From positions 1 through 12,139 of the forward strand of contig CALEFT010000001.1 in NCBI GenBank assembly GCA_937876985.1: a stretch of DNA of 12,139 bases, in the 5' to 3' direction. The notes below the pieces were generated by a model, which was not told the DNA's origin, did not search any database, and was given only the letters and a program-made list of their open reading frames with translations. Source of the stretch: an uncultured Clostridia bacterium. GTDB taxonomy: Bacteria > Bacillota > Clostridia > Saccharofermentanales > Saccharofermentanaceae. The translations under genes were made by a program, and so were the position numbers. Numbering within the stretch: the first letter of the stretch is position 1; each line of letters starts with the position of its first letter. Of this stretch, positions 1 to 7,482 are shown in pieces.

Positions 1-1
1 A

Positions 2-115
2 CTTTCTGCTGAAATAGAATTGGGCGATTCTTGTCAACAAATCTGTCAACAGATTAGCCCATATATTTTCTACCGTTTCTTCTACCAGACGTGTTTAGAG
101 ACATTGGTAAACTAA
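2..115 (+). CDS. possible C-terminal fragment of a gene entering from the left edge
   Basis: One + strand frame is open from the window edge to a TAA at 113-115, giving 37 residues that end in CLETLVN. It holds an imperfect 12-base direct repeat (TGTCAACAAATC / TGTCAACAGATT, about 33-56) that encodes a repeated CQQI. I recognise no family. An open frame this short at a window edge arises by chance fairly often, so the support is weak. If real, the gene would converge on the AraC regulator with a gap of about 57 bases, in which I see no convincing terminator. Confidence 0.25.
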   Translation, partial: LSAEIELGDSCQQICQQISPYIFYRFFYQTCLETLVN

Positions 116-172
116 CTGACTAACAAACGCCAATATTTGTTGAACCTCTTAACGGACAACCTACACAACTTT

Positions 173-1087
173 CTAATTAAGCCTCTTCCTATAAGCTAGT
201 GGCGTCATGCCAAGTCGTTCTTTGAAAATCTTGGTGTAATAGCTGTTGCTACAAAATCCAGTTTTATACGATACTTCGGCAATCGATAAATTAGTCGAGG
301 TTAGAAGAGGTAGGCTTTGCTGTACGCGGAAATTAAGAAGGTATGAGAATGGTGTCGTGCCAATCGTCCTTCCAAAAAGATGACAGCATTCGCTCGTCGA
401 GATGTTAGCACTAGAAGCGATATCACTTAGTGTAATCTGTGATGCGTAGTTATTCTCGATAAAACTAATGCACATATTAAGTCGCTCTCGGTCACGAGTA
501 GAATAGCTTTCCGACTGCTTGATTCGACTAGAAAGCTGTTCATAAATGCATGCCCACAGAAGACTAATCTCAGAAGCGATGGACATCTCGCGAAGAGCCG
601 ATGATATCTCAGATGTGTTAGTGTCGTACAAACGAATAATCTCCTGCAAATGCTGTGCGCAACTAGAGTTCAAAAGTGCGGCTGGTAGATGCGGTGCCTC
701 AAGTACTGGCTTTACGTATTGCTGGTAGATGTAGCTTCGACGCCGCGGGAAAGCATTGTCGATATTAATGACGACAACATCGTAGCGGCAGTCCTCGTAA
801 CCGAGAGCAAGGCTACCTGTGTGAAGCATCTTTGTGTTTGTCATGAGGACGCTTCCGGGGCCAAGAATGTAGACCTCGTCGCCAGCATTAAATTGCATCA
901 CGCCTTCAAGAATCAGCGTAAATTCAAGCTCCGCGTGAAAGTGCAAAGGGAAAGTGTTCTGCTCCCAGTTACTCAAGAATTCGTGGCCAACGCGACACGG
1001 GAAAGAGACCTCCGAGGTTGTGTCCATCTCCTTCAAATCGTCGCCAAGATTAAGTATGAATTTCTCCTTCGGCGGATTAACACGCAT
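173..1087 (-). CDS. AraC-family transcriptional regulator with N-terminal cupin domain
   Basis: A 304-residue regulator with the usual AraC layout and length. The N-terminal sugar-sensing cupin covers about residues 40-110, with FPLHFHAELEF at 47-57 supplying the H49-x-H51-x-E53 pattern and a later LHTG. The C-terminal DNA-binding domain (about 203-304) has two helix-turn-helix units. The first is near 217-240 (ITLSDIASSANIS); the second is near 268-290 (LSIAEVSYKTGFCSNSYYTKIFKE) followed by the signature tail GMTPLAYRKR. The start is supported by GGAGGAAAAAG just upstream on the minus strand. It is transcribed divergently from the phosphorylase operon across a 211-base gap, so by analogy with AraC-type sugar regulators it probably controls that operon in response to a glucan-derived sugar. 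The ligand is not deducible from the sequence. Confidence 0.95.
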   Translation of the reverse strand: MRVNPPKEKFILNLGDDLKEMDTTSEVSFPCRVGHEFLSNWEQNTFPLHFHAELEFTLILEGVMQFNAGDEVYILGPGSVLMTNTKMLHTGSLALGYEDCRYDVVVINIDNAFPRRRSYIYQQYVKPVLEAPHLPAALLNSSCAQHLQEIIRLYDTNTSEISSALREMSIASEISLLWACIYEQLSSRIKQSESYSTRDRERLNMCISFIENNYASQITLSDIASSANISTSECCHLFGRTIGTTPFSYLLNFRVQQSLPLLTSTNLSIAEVSYKTGFCSNSYYTKIFKERLGMTPLAYRKRLN

Positions 1088-1146
1088 TTTCTTTTTCCTC
1101 CAACAAATTCGTTTTGCTTGCCCTTCTCGAAAAGCATTTTTATTAC

Positions 1147-1174
1147 ATTATAACAGCAAATGAATATATTTACA
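1147..1174 (-). promoter_or_regulatory. candidate extended -10 promoter of the AraC gene
   Basis: On the minus strand there is a perfect TATAAT (1147-1152) preceded by TG and one base, giving the extended -10 form TGTTATAAT. The -35 is weak (TGTAAA at 1169-1174, 16-base spacer), as is common for extended -10 promoters. Transcription would start near 1140, just before the ATGCTTTTCGAG motif (1137-1126 on the minus strand), leaving a leader of about 50 bases with a good ribosome binding site. Confidence 0.6.
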
Positions 1175-1217
1175 TGAGGTATAGAACAATATAGTTATAA
1201 AAATGAGCAAATATGAT
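1169..1217 (+). promoter_or_regulatory. weak promoter candidates for the phosphorylase operon
   Basis: No textbook promoter is visible. TTTACA (1169-1174) with TATAGT (1190-1195) has a short 15-base spacer, and TATGAT (1212-1217) matches the -10 consensus at five of six bases but lacks a -35. A weak promoter that needs an activator would fit control by the divergent AraC protein. The exact start is not decided by the sequence. Confidence 0.3.
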
Positions 1218-1247
1218 GCTTTTCGAGGGGGAGGGAGGAGAAATATA

Positions 1248-1274
1248 ATGATAAAAACGGCAGGCTTTTTCTAG
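1248..1274 (+). CDS. short leader ORF (8 codons) ahead of the phosphorylase operon
   Basis: ATG-to-TAG reads MIKTAGFF. It is preceded by a strong purine-rich site (GGGAGGAG, 1233-1240) seven bases before the ATG, better than many real ribosome binding sites here. Its stop lies 24 bases before the phosphorylase start. The stop and what follows (TTTTCTAGATAGAG, then AGAAATAGGAGG) closely copy the junction between the two phosphorylase genes at 4077-4111. It could be a leader peptide, a translational-coupling device, or the last codons of a lost upstream phosphorylase gene. No function can be assigned. Confidence 0.35.
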   Translation: MIKTAGFF

Positions 1275-1298
1275 ATAGAGAGAAATAGGAGGCGTAAT

Positions 1299-4085
1299 AT
1301 GGGCTCGAAGCGATTTACTTTTATTGATGACAAGGGTACGTTTAGGGTGACGGATCCTGAGATGGGTAGTTACAGGTATTTTCCGATTTGCAATGAGGCG
1401 GGCATGATGAGTTCGGTGACGCCTGAGTTTGGCGGAGATGCGAAGACTTCGCAGAATACTTTTGTGCTTGAGCCGGTGAGCTCGGAGAATTTGCATAACA
1501 ATAAGTCGACGCGCAATTTTTGGCTGAGGGTTCATGAGACGTCAGAGGATGCGGCTAGTAGCACATGCGGTGGTAAGGTTCGCGTGGTTTCTGTTACTGG
1601 TGCGTCTGCGGCAAGTCATGCGAAGCTTTGGGAGGATGACAAGGACGAGACGATTATGTATGCGGACTTGTTGTCGCAGAGAGTTGTTCGCGAGATGAAG
1701 GACGTTGGGCTTACTTCACAGGTGACGATTTTCGCGCCTGAGGCGGACATGCCGATAGAGCTGATGAAGGTCGAGGTGCTTAATAATTCGGAGCGCGATG
1801 TTTGCTTCGAGGCGGTGTGTGCGGTTCCGCTATATGCGAGGTCGGCGGAGAATATTCGCGACCACAAGAACGTGACGAGTATGCTGCATCGCGTTTATAC
1901 GACAAGAAGTGGCGTGACGGTTAATCCGACGATGACTTTTGACGAGAGAGGTCATCAGGCAAATGAGATGATTTATGGATGCTTCGCGGCTAAGACGGCG
2001 GAGAATTCTGATGATGATATTATTTTCCCAGTTGGCAGCTGCCCAGTATTAGAGGACTTTATTGGTGAGGGTGGTGCGCTTGATAATCCACGCGCTGTAA
2101 GAGATTTCGCGCCTATTTATGAGGCAGAGTATAGAGTAGACGGCTATGAGGCTGTTGGAGCGCTTTTCTTCGAGAAGACTACGCTAGCTAAGGGACAAAG
2201 AGCTACATATATTGTTGCAATTACTGTTGATAAGCTGGGAGCAAGTGCGAAGACTGACGCCGACATTTGCCGTGACGCAAATAGATTGGAAACTAAGGTG
2301 CTTCCATACTTATGCAAGTCGAGCTTTGATGAGTTACTTGCTTCGACAAGCAAGAAGTGGCACGATTGTAACAATGTTACATTCCATACTGGAGATAAGG
2401 AATTCGACAATTGGATGTACTGGGTTGGAATTCAGCCAACACTACGACGCATCTACGGCTGTTCCTTCTTGCCTCATCACGATTACGGTAAAGGTGGCAG
2501 AGGTTGGAGAGATCTTTGGCAGGATTGCTTAGCGCTCCTTCTCCAAAATCCAGATGGCGTTAGACAAATGCTAGTAGATAATTTCGGCGGCGTTCGTGTA
2601 GATGGAACAAATGCGACTATCATCGGTAGCAAGAGTGGCGAATTTATTGCTGACAGAAATGGCATCACTAGAGTGTGGATGGATCATGCGATGTGGCCTT
2701 TCATGACGGTTGATCTATATATCCAAAGAAGCGGTGATTACGAGTTTTTGACAAACAAGGCGCCATATTTCTTTGACCGCCAGGTGATGCGTGGCGAAGC
2801 TTTGATCGACAAGGATAGATTCGACGATATTATCGTAGGAAGAATTCCAGACGAAGGTCTTGTTATTGAGCATCTTCTCGTGCAAAATCTAGCGCAATTC
2901 TACGACGTCGGCGAGCACGGCAATATGAGGCTTCGTGGCGCGGACTGGAACGACGCACTCGACATGGCAAAGGACCGCGGTGAGTCTGTCGCATTCACGG
3001 CAGCATATGTAGGAAATTATATTAGGCTTGCCCAGACTCTAGAGCAGTACATGGAGGTTACTGGCAACACCTTTATTGAGATGGCAACAGAACTCGACCT
3101 CCTTATGTGCGATGACGAAGATAGGCTTGATGTAAGCGCGAGAAGAAGCGTTCTTAGCAAGTATCTAGGCACAGTTCTTGAGGGTTTTAGTGGCAATAAG
3201 AAAAAGTACGAGATAGTCCTTCTAATTGACAACCTCCGTCGAAAAGCAGCCGCCTTAACAGCACACATCCGTAAGAATGAATTTGTCGGAGATAACAAGG
3301 GAAATCATTGGTATAACGGCTATTACGATAATCACGCTTCTAAGGTAGAAGGCGGTGACCGCATGATGCTCACAAGCCAAGTATTCATGATAATGAGTGG
3401 CGTAGCAACAGACGAAGAAGTATCACAAATCGTTAAGGCAGCAGACGAATACTTATACGATGAGTCGATTGGCGGCTATAAACTCAATTCGAACTTCCAT
3501 GAAGTCAAGATGGACCTTGGTCGCATGTTTGGCTTCGCATATGGCCAGAAGGAAAATGGTGCAGTATTCTGCCACATGGCAGTGATGTATGCGAACAGCC
3601 TATATAAGCGCGGCCTAATCAAAGAAGGCTATAAGGTCATCAAGGCTCTATATAGCCATGCGATGAACATGGAACGAAGTGGCATATATCCAGGAATTCC
3701 AGAATACTTCGACTCTAAGGGTCGCGGCGTATATCACTATCTAACAGGTGCAGGAAGCTGGCTGCTTCTTACTATTCTTAACGACATGTTCGGTGTCAAA
3801 GGTGACGGAGGAAATCTTCTCCTAGATCCAAAGCTAGACATTTCTCAGTTCAGCTCGAAGTGTGAGGCTATGGCGAATTTCGAATTTGCAGGCGTTCCAG
3901 TTAGCCTTACATATCGCATTTCAACTGATCGATATGAGATGCGCGAGACGCCAAGGGCATGGGGCATCACGAGAATTACAATTAACGGTGAGAGCATCTC
4001 AGACAAGACTATTTCTAGAAGCCTGCTAATCGACACATATAGCAAGACTAGAAAGCCAGTCGTAATTGAGGCGCAGCTTTTCTAG
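1299..4085 (+). CDS. GH94-family disaccharide phosphorylase (laminaribiose/cellobiose phosphorylase-like)
   Basis: A 928-residue cytoplasmic enzyme with no signal peptide. GH94 enzymes cleave a beta-linked glucose disaccharide with inorganic phosphate, inverting, to give alpha-glucose-1-phosphate and glucose. Visible family features in order are an N-terminal beta-sandwich (about 1-310), then the (alpha/alpha)6 barrel with GRGWRDLWQD near 399-409 (the counterpart of RYRDxxQD). RGADWND follows at 546-552, where the last Asp, D552, aligns with the general acid D490 of Cellvibrio gilvus cellobiose phosphorylase. HYLTGAGSW at 813-821 belongs to the phosphate-site region. The length is well above cellobiose phosphorylases (about 810) and nearer laminaribiose phosphorylases (about 910), which with the next gene makes laminaribiose a reasonable but unproven substrate. 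AGGAGG at about 1285-1291 supports the start. Codon choice shifts within the gene, from GCG/CCG-rich at the 5' end to GCA/CCA later. Confidence 0.85.
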   Translation: MGSKRFTFIDDKGTFRVTDPEMGSYRYFPICNEAGMMSSVTPEFGGDAKTSQNTFVLEPVSSENLHNNKSTRNFWLRVHETSEDAASSTCGGKVRVVSVTGASAASHAKLWEDDKDETIMYADLLSQRVVREMKDVGLTSQVTIFAPEADMPIELMKVEVLNNSERDVCFEAVCAVPLYARSAENIRDHKNVTSMLHRVYTTRSGVTVNPTMTFDERGHQANEMIYGCFAAKTAENSDDDIIFPVGSCPVLEDFIGEGGALDNPRAVRDFAPIYEAEYRVDGYEAVGALFFEKTTLAKGQRATYIVAITVDKLGASAKTDADICRDANRLETKVLPYLCKSSFDELLASTSKKWHDCNNVTFHTGDKEFDNWMYWVGIQPTLRRIYGCSFLPHHDYGKGGRGWRDLWQDCLALLLQNPDGVRQMLVDNFGGVRVDGTNATIIGSKSGEFIADRNGITRVWMDHAMWPFMTVDLYIQRSGDYEFLTNKAPYFFDRQVMRGEALIDKDRFDDIIVGRIPDEGLVIEHLLVQNLAQFYDVGEHGNMRLRGADWNDALDMAKDRGESVAFTAAYVGNYIRLAQTLEQYMEVTGNTFIEMATELDLLMCDDEDRLDVSARRSVLSKYLGTVLEGFSGNKKKYEIVLLIDNLRRKAAALTAHIRKNEFVGDNKGNHWYNGYYDNHASKVEGGDRMMLTSQVFMIMSGVATDEEVSQIVKAADEYLYDESIGGYKLNSNFHEVKMDLGRMFGFAYGQKENGAVFCHMAVMYANSLYKRGLIKEGYKVIKALYSHAMNMERSGIYPGIPEYFDSKGRGVYHYLTGAGSWLLLTILNDMFGVKGDGGNLLLDPKLDISQFSSKCEAMANFEFAGVPVSLTYRISTDRYEMRETPRAWGITRITINGESISDKTISRSLLIDTYSKTRKPVVIEAQLF

Positions 4086-4111
4086 ATAGAGGGAGAAAAA
4101 GGAGCAATACC

Positions 4112-7100
4112 ATGATTGATTCATATAACAACTACGTAATGGAAAACTACGACAAAAAACCAACCTTCTCGAGCTTCCTTCCAGGACTTGTCGGCCGCCT
4201 CGGCATTCCGGTTTGGGCCTTCTACTGCAACCGCGGACAGGCAATCACGAGCTTTGGCTCTGAGAATAAGGACAACTCAATCATGGAGTTCTACCCAGCC
4301 CAAACGGCGCACCAGCTCACAAAAACTCATGGCTTCAGGACCTTTGTCCGCATTAATGGCGCGTACCGCGAGCTTTTCGCGCTCGAAAAGCAACAAAACA
4401 AGATGACAATCGGCTTAAACTTTTTGCGCTTAGACTGTGACGACGAGCAAGCAAAATTGCACGCTACGGTCCGATATTTTACGCTTCCAAACGAGCGACT
4501 CGGAGGTCTTGGAAGAATTGTCGAGATAAAAAAAACATCCGACGTATCCATTAAACTAGACGTCTTAGACGGTATGCCAGCTCTCGTGCCATATGGCGTG
4601 TCGTTATCTGACCTGAAAGATATGGGACAGACGGTCAAGGCCTGGATGCAGGTAGAAGATGTTGAGACAAAAATTCCATACTATCGTGTCCGCGCAAGCA
4701 TTGTAGACAGCATCGATGTGCAAGAAATCCGTGGCGGAAATTATGCGTTCTCTTTCAACGACAAGGACGAGCTACTATACATTACGGTAGATGCGGATAA
4801 TGTTTTTGGGTACGATAGCGCGATGATAAATGCTGTAAATTGGCGCGATGGCGCGAACATGGAGGATATGGTAGACCGCACCTCGAACAAGGTGCCATGT
4901 GCATTCTTTTCCGACTCGCGCGTCCTCGAAAGTGGCGACACTATCACACTCTATGAGCTTTACGGCAAATCGGATTCGAAGGACTTGCTTTTGGCCCTAA
5001 CTAGCAAAATCAAGAAGGCACCATCAGCTTACTTTGAAGAGGCATGGCAGCAGGCATGCTCGTTAACTGACGAAGTCGTTGCTCCAATTGCTGGTAAGAC
5101 AGGAAACGAGATGTTCGACGCCTATTCCAAGGCGACTTTCATGGATAATGCTCTTCGCGGTGGCTTCCCAATCAAGATTGCTGACAAAATGTTCTATATC
5201 TACTCGCGTAAGCACGGAGACATAGAGCGTGACTATAACGCGTTCTCAATGTCACCAGAATTCTATACACAAGGAAATGCGAACTTCCGCGACATTTGCC
5301 AAAACCGTCGCTCAGATATCTTCTATGCGCCAGAAACATTAGACATGAACATCAAAATGTTCGCTAGTCTAATCCAAACAGACGGCTTTAATCCGCTTCA
5401 CATTAAACAAGCCTCCTATCGAATCGATAAGGACGCTCTTAGCTCCAAGAGCTTTGGCATCGAGATAACAGACGAGCTTCGTAACATTGTTACAAAATCA
5501 TATACACCAGGCTCTCTCGCACTTTATCTCATCGATAACAACCTCGCAGCTCAAGACGAGATTGAGTCGATAATTGAGGCCTTTGTAAGCGTAAGCAAGA
5601 CCACAATCAACAGCGATTTTGGCGAGGGCTACTGGACAGACCACTGGGAGTACATCATCGACCTTATCGAAGCTTACCTTCGCGTGTATCCAGATAAGGT
5701 AGAGGAGTTGCTTTTCGAGGACGAGGGATACACATACTTTGACACGACCGCAATCGTGAATAGACGCGATACAAGATACGTCAAAACACCAAAGGGCCTA
5801 CGCCAGTACAACGCCATCACTATGCTCCCTCGAAAAGCATCCGTCTACGCGACGGACGAGAACGAATCGCCTGATGAGAAGAAGCTCATGCACACTCGAG
5901 ATGGCAGGATATACAAAACAAATTTGGCAGAGAAGCTATTGCTATTATGCGTGACAAAATTCTTGCAGCTAGACTCTCACGGAATGGGAATCGAGATGGA
6001 GGGCGGAAGACCTGGCTGGTACGATGCGCTTAATGGCCTTCCAGGACTATTTGGTTCATCCATGTGCGAGACGATAGAGGTGTGCCGTCATATCGAATTT
6101 TTGACGAATGTAATTAGAGATAGCAAAATCAGAAAGCTCGATATTGCGGAGGAACTATCCAATTTGATTTCTGAGATTTCTAAGCAAGAACTTAAAACTT
6201 GGAACGGCATGGCTACATGGAATGCACTTAATGATATAAAAGAGGAATATAGAGAAGTAACACGTGACGGCTACGAAGGTAGGAAGGTGTCATGTGATGC
6301 CGATACTATTCTGTCTATTCTTGATAATATGCATAGCATTATCTTGGAAGGCTTAAACCGTGCAAGAGAAATGTGTGATGGCAAGATGCCGTCGTATTTT
6401 GCTTATGAAGCAACTATATATGAAGAAGCTTTTGATGGCAAAATCGAAGTTAAGAGCTTTAAGCCAATCACTATTCCGTTGTTCCTGGAAGGCTATGTTC
6501 ACCTACTAAGACTTGAGGCTTCTAGGGAAGAGAAGATAAAGGTTTATGAAGAGGTTAGAAATAGTGCTTTATTTGATAGACAACTATCTATGTATAAGGT
6601 AAACGAATCTTTGGCAAACGCTTCCTTCGAGCTTGGCAGAACCAAGGCTTTTACACCGGGCTGGCTTGAGAATGAATCTATTTGGCTTCATATGGAATAC
6701 AAGTATCTGCTGGAATTACTTAAAAGTGGTCTATACGAGCAGTTCATTTCTGATTTCAAGGATTGTTGTGTGTGTTTCCTTGACGAGAATACATATGGTA
6801 GATCTCCACTTGAGAACAGTTCCTTTATTGCTTCGTCGGCAAATCCAGATGAAAGCATACACGGAAGAGGCTTTGTTGCAAGACTATCTGGTTCGACAGC
6901 AGAGTTTATCGATATATGGAATCGCATGATGTTTGGTAATAAGCTTTTCGAGAGGGGCGAGGAAGGCCTTGAAATAGCGCTAGAGCCTTTGATTCCAGAG
7001 TATTTGATAGGTGAGGATTTGAGGGTTGAGGCGACATTTTTGGCAAACACAAAGGTTGTTTATTTGTTAGAAATGCGAAAAAATTACATTCCTGGCGAGT

Positions 7101-7234
7101 ACATTTTGGAGAATATTTACATTGAAATGCAAGACGGCAATAATTATACTTCTAGCGGCTTTGAAATCTCGGATAATCTTGTAAGAGATATTAGGGATGG
7201 CAAAGCAAAAGAAATTACGATAAAGCTTCTATAA
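4112..7234 (+). CDS. oligoglucan phosphorylase-like protein (GH161 / large GH94-type)
   Basis: A 1040-residue cytoplasmic protein starting 26 bases after the previous stop, with AAAAAGGAG as ribosome binding site, so co-transcribed. The N-terminus carries KPTFSSFLPGLVGRLGIPVW (about 16-35) and NRGQAITSFGSENKD (about 39-53). YWTDHWEYIIDLI (507-519) then replaces the RxRDxxQD motif of small GH94 enzymes, and EGGRPGWYDALNG (630-642) replaces ADWND; D638 is the likely general acid. From family knowledge, this pattern belongs to the large phosphorylases acting on oligosaccharides, such as GH161 beta-1,3-glucan phosphorylase or 1,2-beta-oligoglucan phosphorylase (about 1,100 residues). I cannot separate these by eye. 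The probable reaction is removal of terminal glucose as glucose-1-phosphate from a beta-glucan chain, feeding the disaccharide phosphorylase upstream. The last ~1.1 kb is clearly more AT-rich in codon choice than the start. Confidence 0.8.
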   Translation: MIDSYNNYVMENYDKKPTFSSFLPGLVGRLGIPVWAFYCNRGQAITSFGSENKDNSIMEFYPAQTAHQLTKTHGFRTFVRINGAYRELFALEKQQNKMTIGLNFLRLDCDDEQAKLHATVRYFTLPNERLGGLGRIVEIKKTSDVSIKLDVLDGMPALVPYGVSLSDLKDMGQTVKAWMQVEDVETKIPYYRVRASIVDSIDVQEIRGGNYAFSFNDKDELLYITVDADNVFGYDSAMINAVNWRDGANMEDMVDRTSNKVPCAFFSDSRVLESGDTITLYELYGKSDSKDLLLALTSKIKKAPSAYFEEAWQQACSLTDEVVAPIAGKTGNEMFDAYSKATFMDNALRGGFPIKIADKMFYIYSRKHGDIERDYNAFSMSPEFYTQGNANFRDICQNRRSDIFYAPETLDMNIKMFASLIQTDGFNPLHIKQASYRIDKDALSSKSFGIEITDELRNIVTKSYTPGSLALYLIDNNLAAQDEIESIIEAFVSVSKTTINSDFGEGYWTDHWEYIIDLIEAYLRVYPDKVEELLFEDEGYTYFDTTAIVNRRDTRYVKTPKGLRQYNAITMLPRKASVYATDENESPDEKKLMHTRDGRIYKTNLAEKLLLLCVTKFLQLDSHGMGIEMEGGRPGWYDALNGLPGLFGSSMCETIEVCRHIEFLTNVIRDSKIRKLDIAEELSNLISEISKQELKTWNGMATWNALNDIKEEYREVTRDGYEGRKVSCDADTILSILDNMHSIILEGLNRAREMCDGKMPSYFAYEATIYEEAFDGKIEVKSFKPITIPLFLEGYVHLLRLEASREEKIKVYEEVRNSALFDRQLSMYKVNESLANASFELGRTKAFTPGWLENESIWLHMEYKYLLELLKSGLYEQFISDFKDCCVCFLDENTYGRSPLENSSFIASSANPDESIHGRGFVARLSGSTAEFIDIWNRMMFGNKLFERGEEGLEIALEPLIPEYLIGEDLRVEATFLANTKVVYLLEMRKNYIPGEYILENIYIEMQDGNNYTSSGFEISDNLVRDIRDGKAKEITIKLL

Positions 7235-7482
7235 ACCTCCTGTAAGGGTTTTATATATAGAAGAACTAGGGCACAAACGTTGTAGCGAGCGTTTGTGCTT
7301 TTATTTTGCAAAATGACCATTTAACATATGAAAATCACTTCATTTTTTGTGTAGAAATACATTGAAGTTTGTCAATAATCATGCGACAATACACAAGGGT
7401 TCAGGAAGTATAAATTAGGAGTAGTTTTCATACCTCGAATAATACTTGCTGACGTACTTTATTTCGAAAGTGAGATACGTTT
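7235..7482. other. intergenic region between the phosphorylase operon and the phosphate transporter gene
   Basis: 248 bases without a gene. The left part holds the operon terminator. The right part is AT-rich; TATAAA at 7409-7414 is a possible -10 without a convincing -35. AAAGTGAG (7467-7474) is a modest ribosome binding site for the transporter. An AGGAG at 7417-7421 is not followed by a usable start codon in the right frame. Nothing else recognisable. Confidence 0.5.
7271..7307 (+). terminator. intrinsic terminator of the phosphorylase operon
   Basis: A perfect 9-base-pair stem, GCACAAACG (7271-7279) with CGTTTGTGC (7290-7298), a 10-base loop, and TTTTATTTT directly after. It lies 36 bases after the stop at 7234 and separates this operon from the transporter gene. 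Confidence 0.88.

Noticed and set aside
689..1153. 154-residue + strand frame opposite the AraC gene
   Set aside because: It is antisense to a convincing AraC protein, has no good ribosome binding site and shows no recognisable family.
1170..1535. 121-residue minus strand frame over the operon leader
   Set aside because: It overlaps the start of the GH94 gene and the divergent promoters, and its Arg/His-rich composition looks like a shadow of the coding strand.
4372..4391. Palindrome GCTTTTCG-CGCT-CGAAAAGC as an internal terminator or operator
   Set aside because: It is inside the coding sequence of the large phosphorylase with no T run after it. It is recorded only as part of the dispersed motif.
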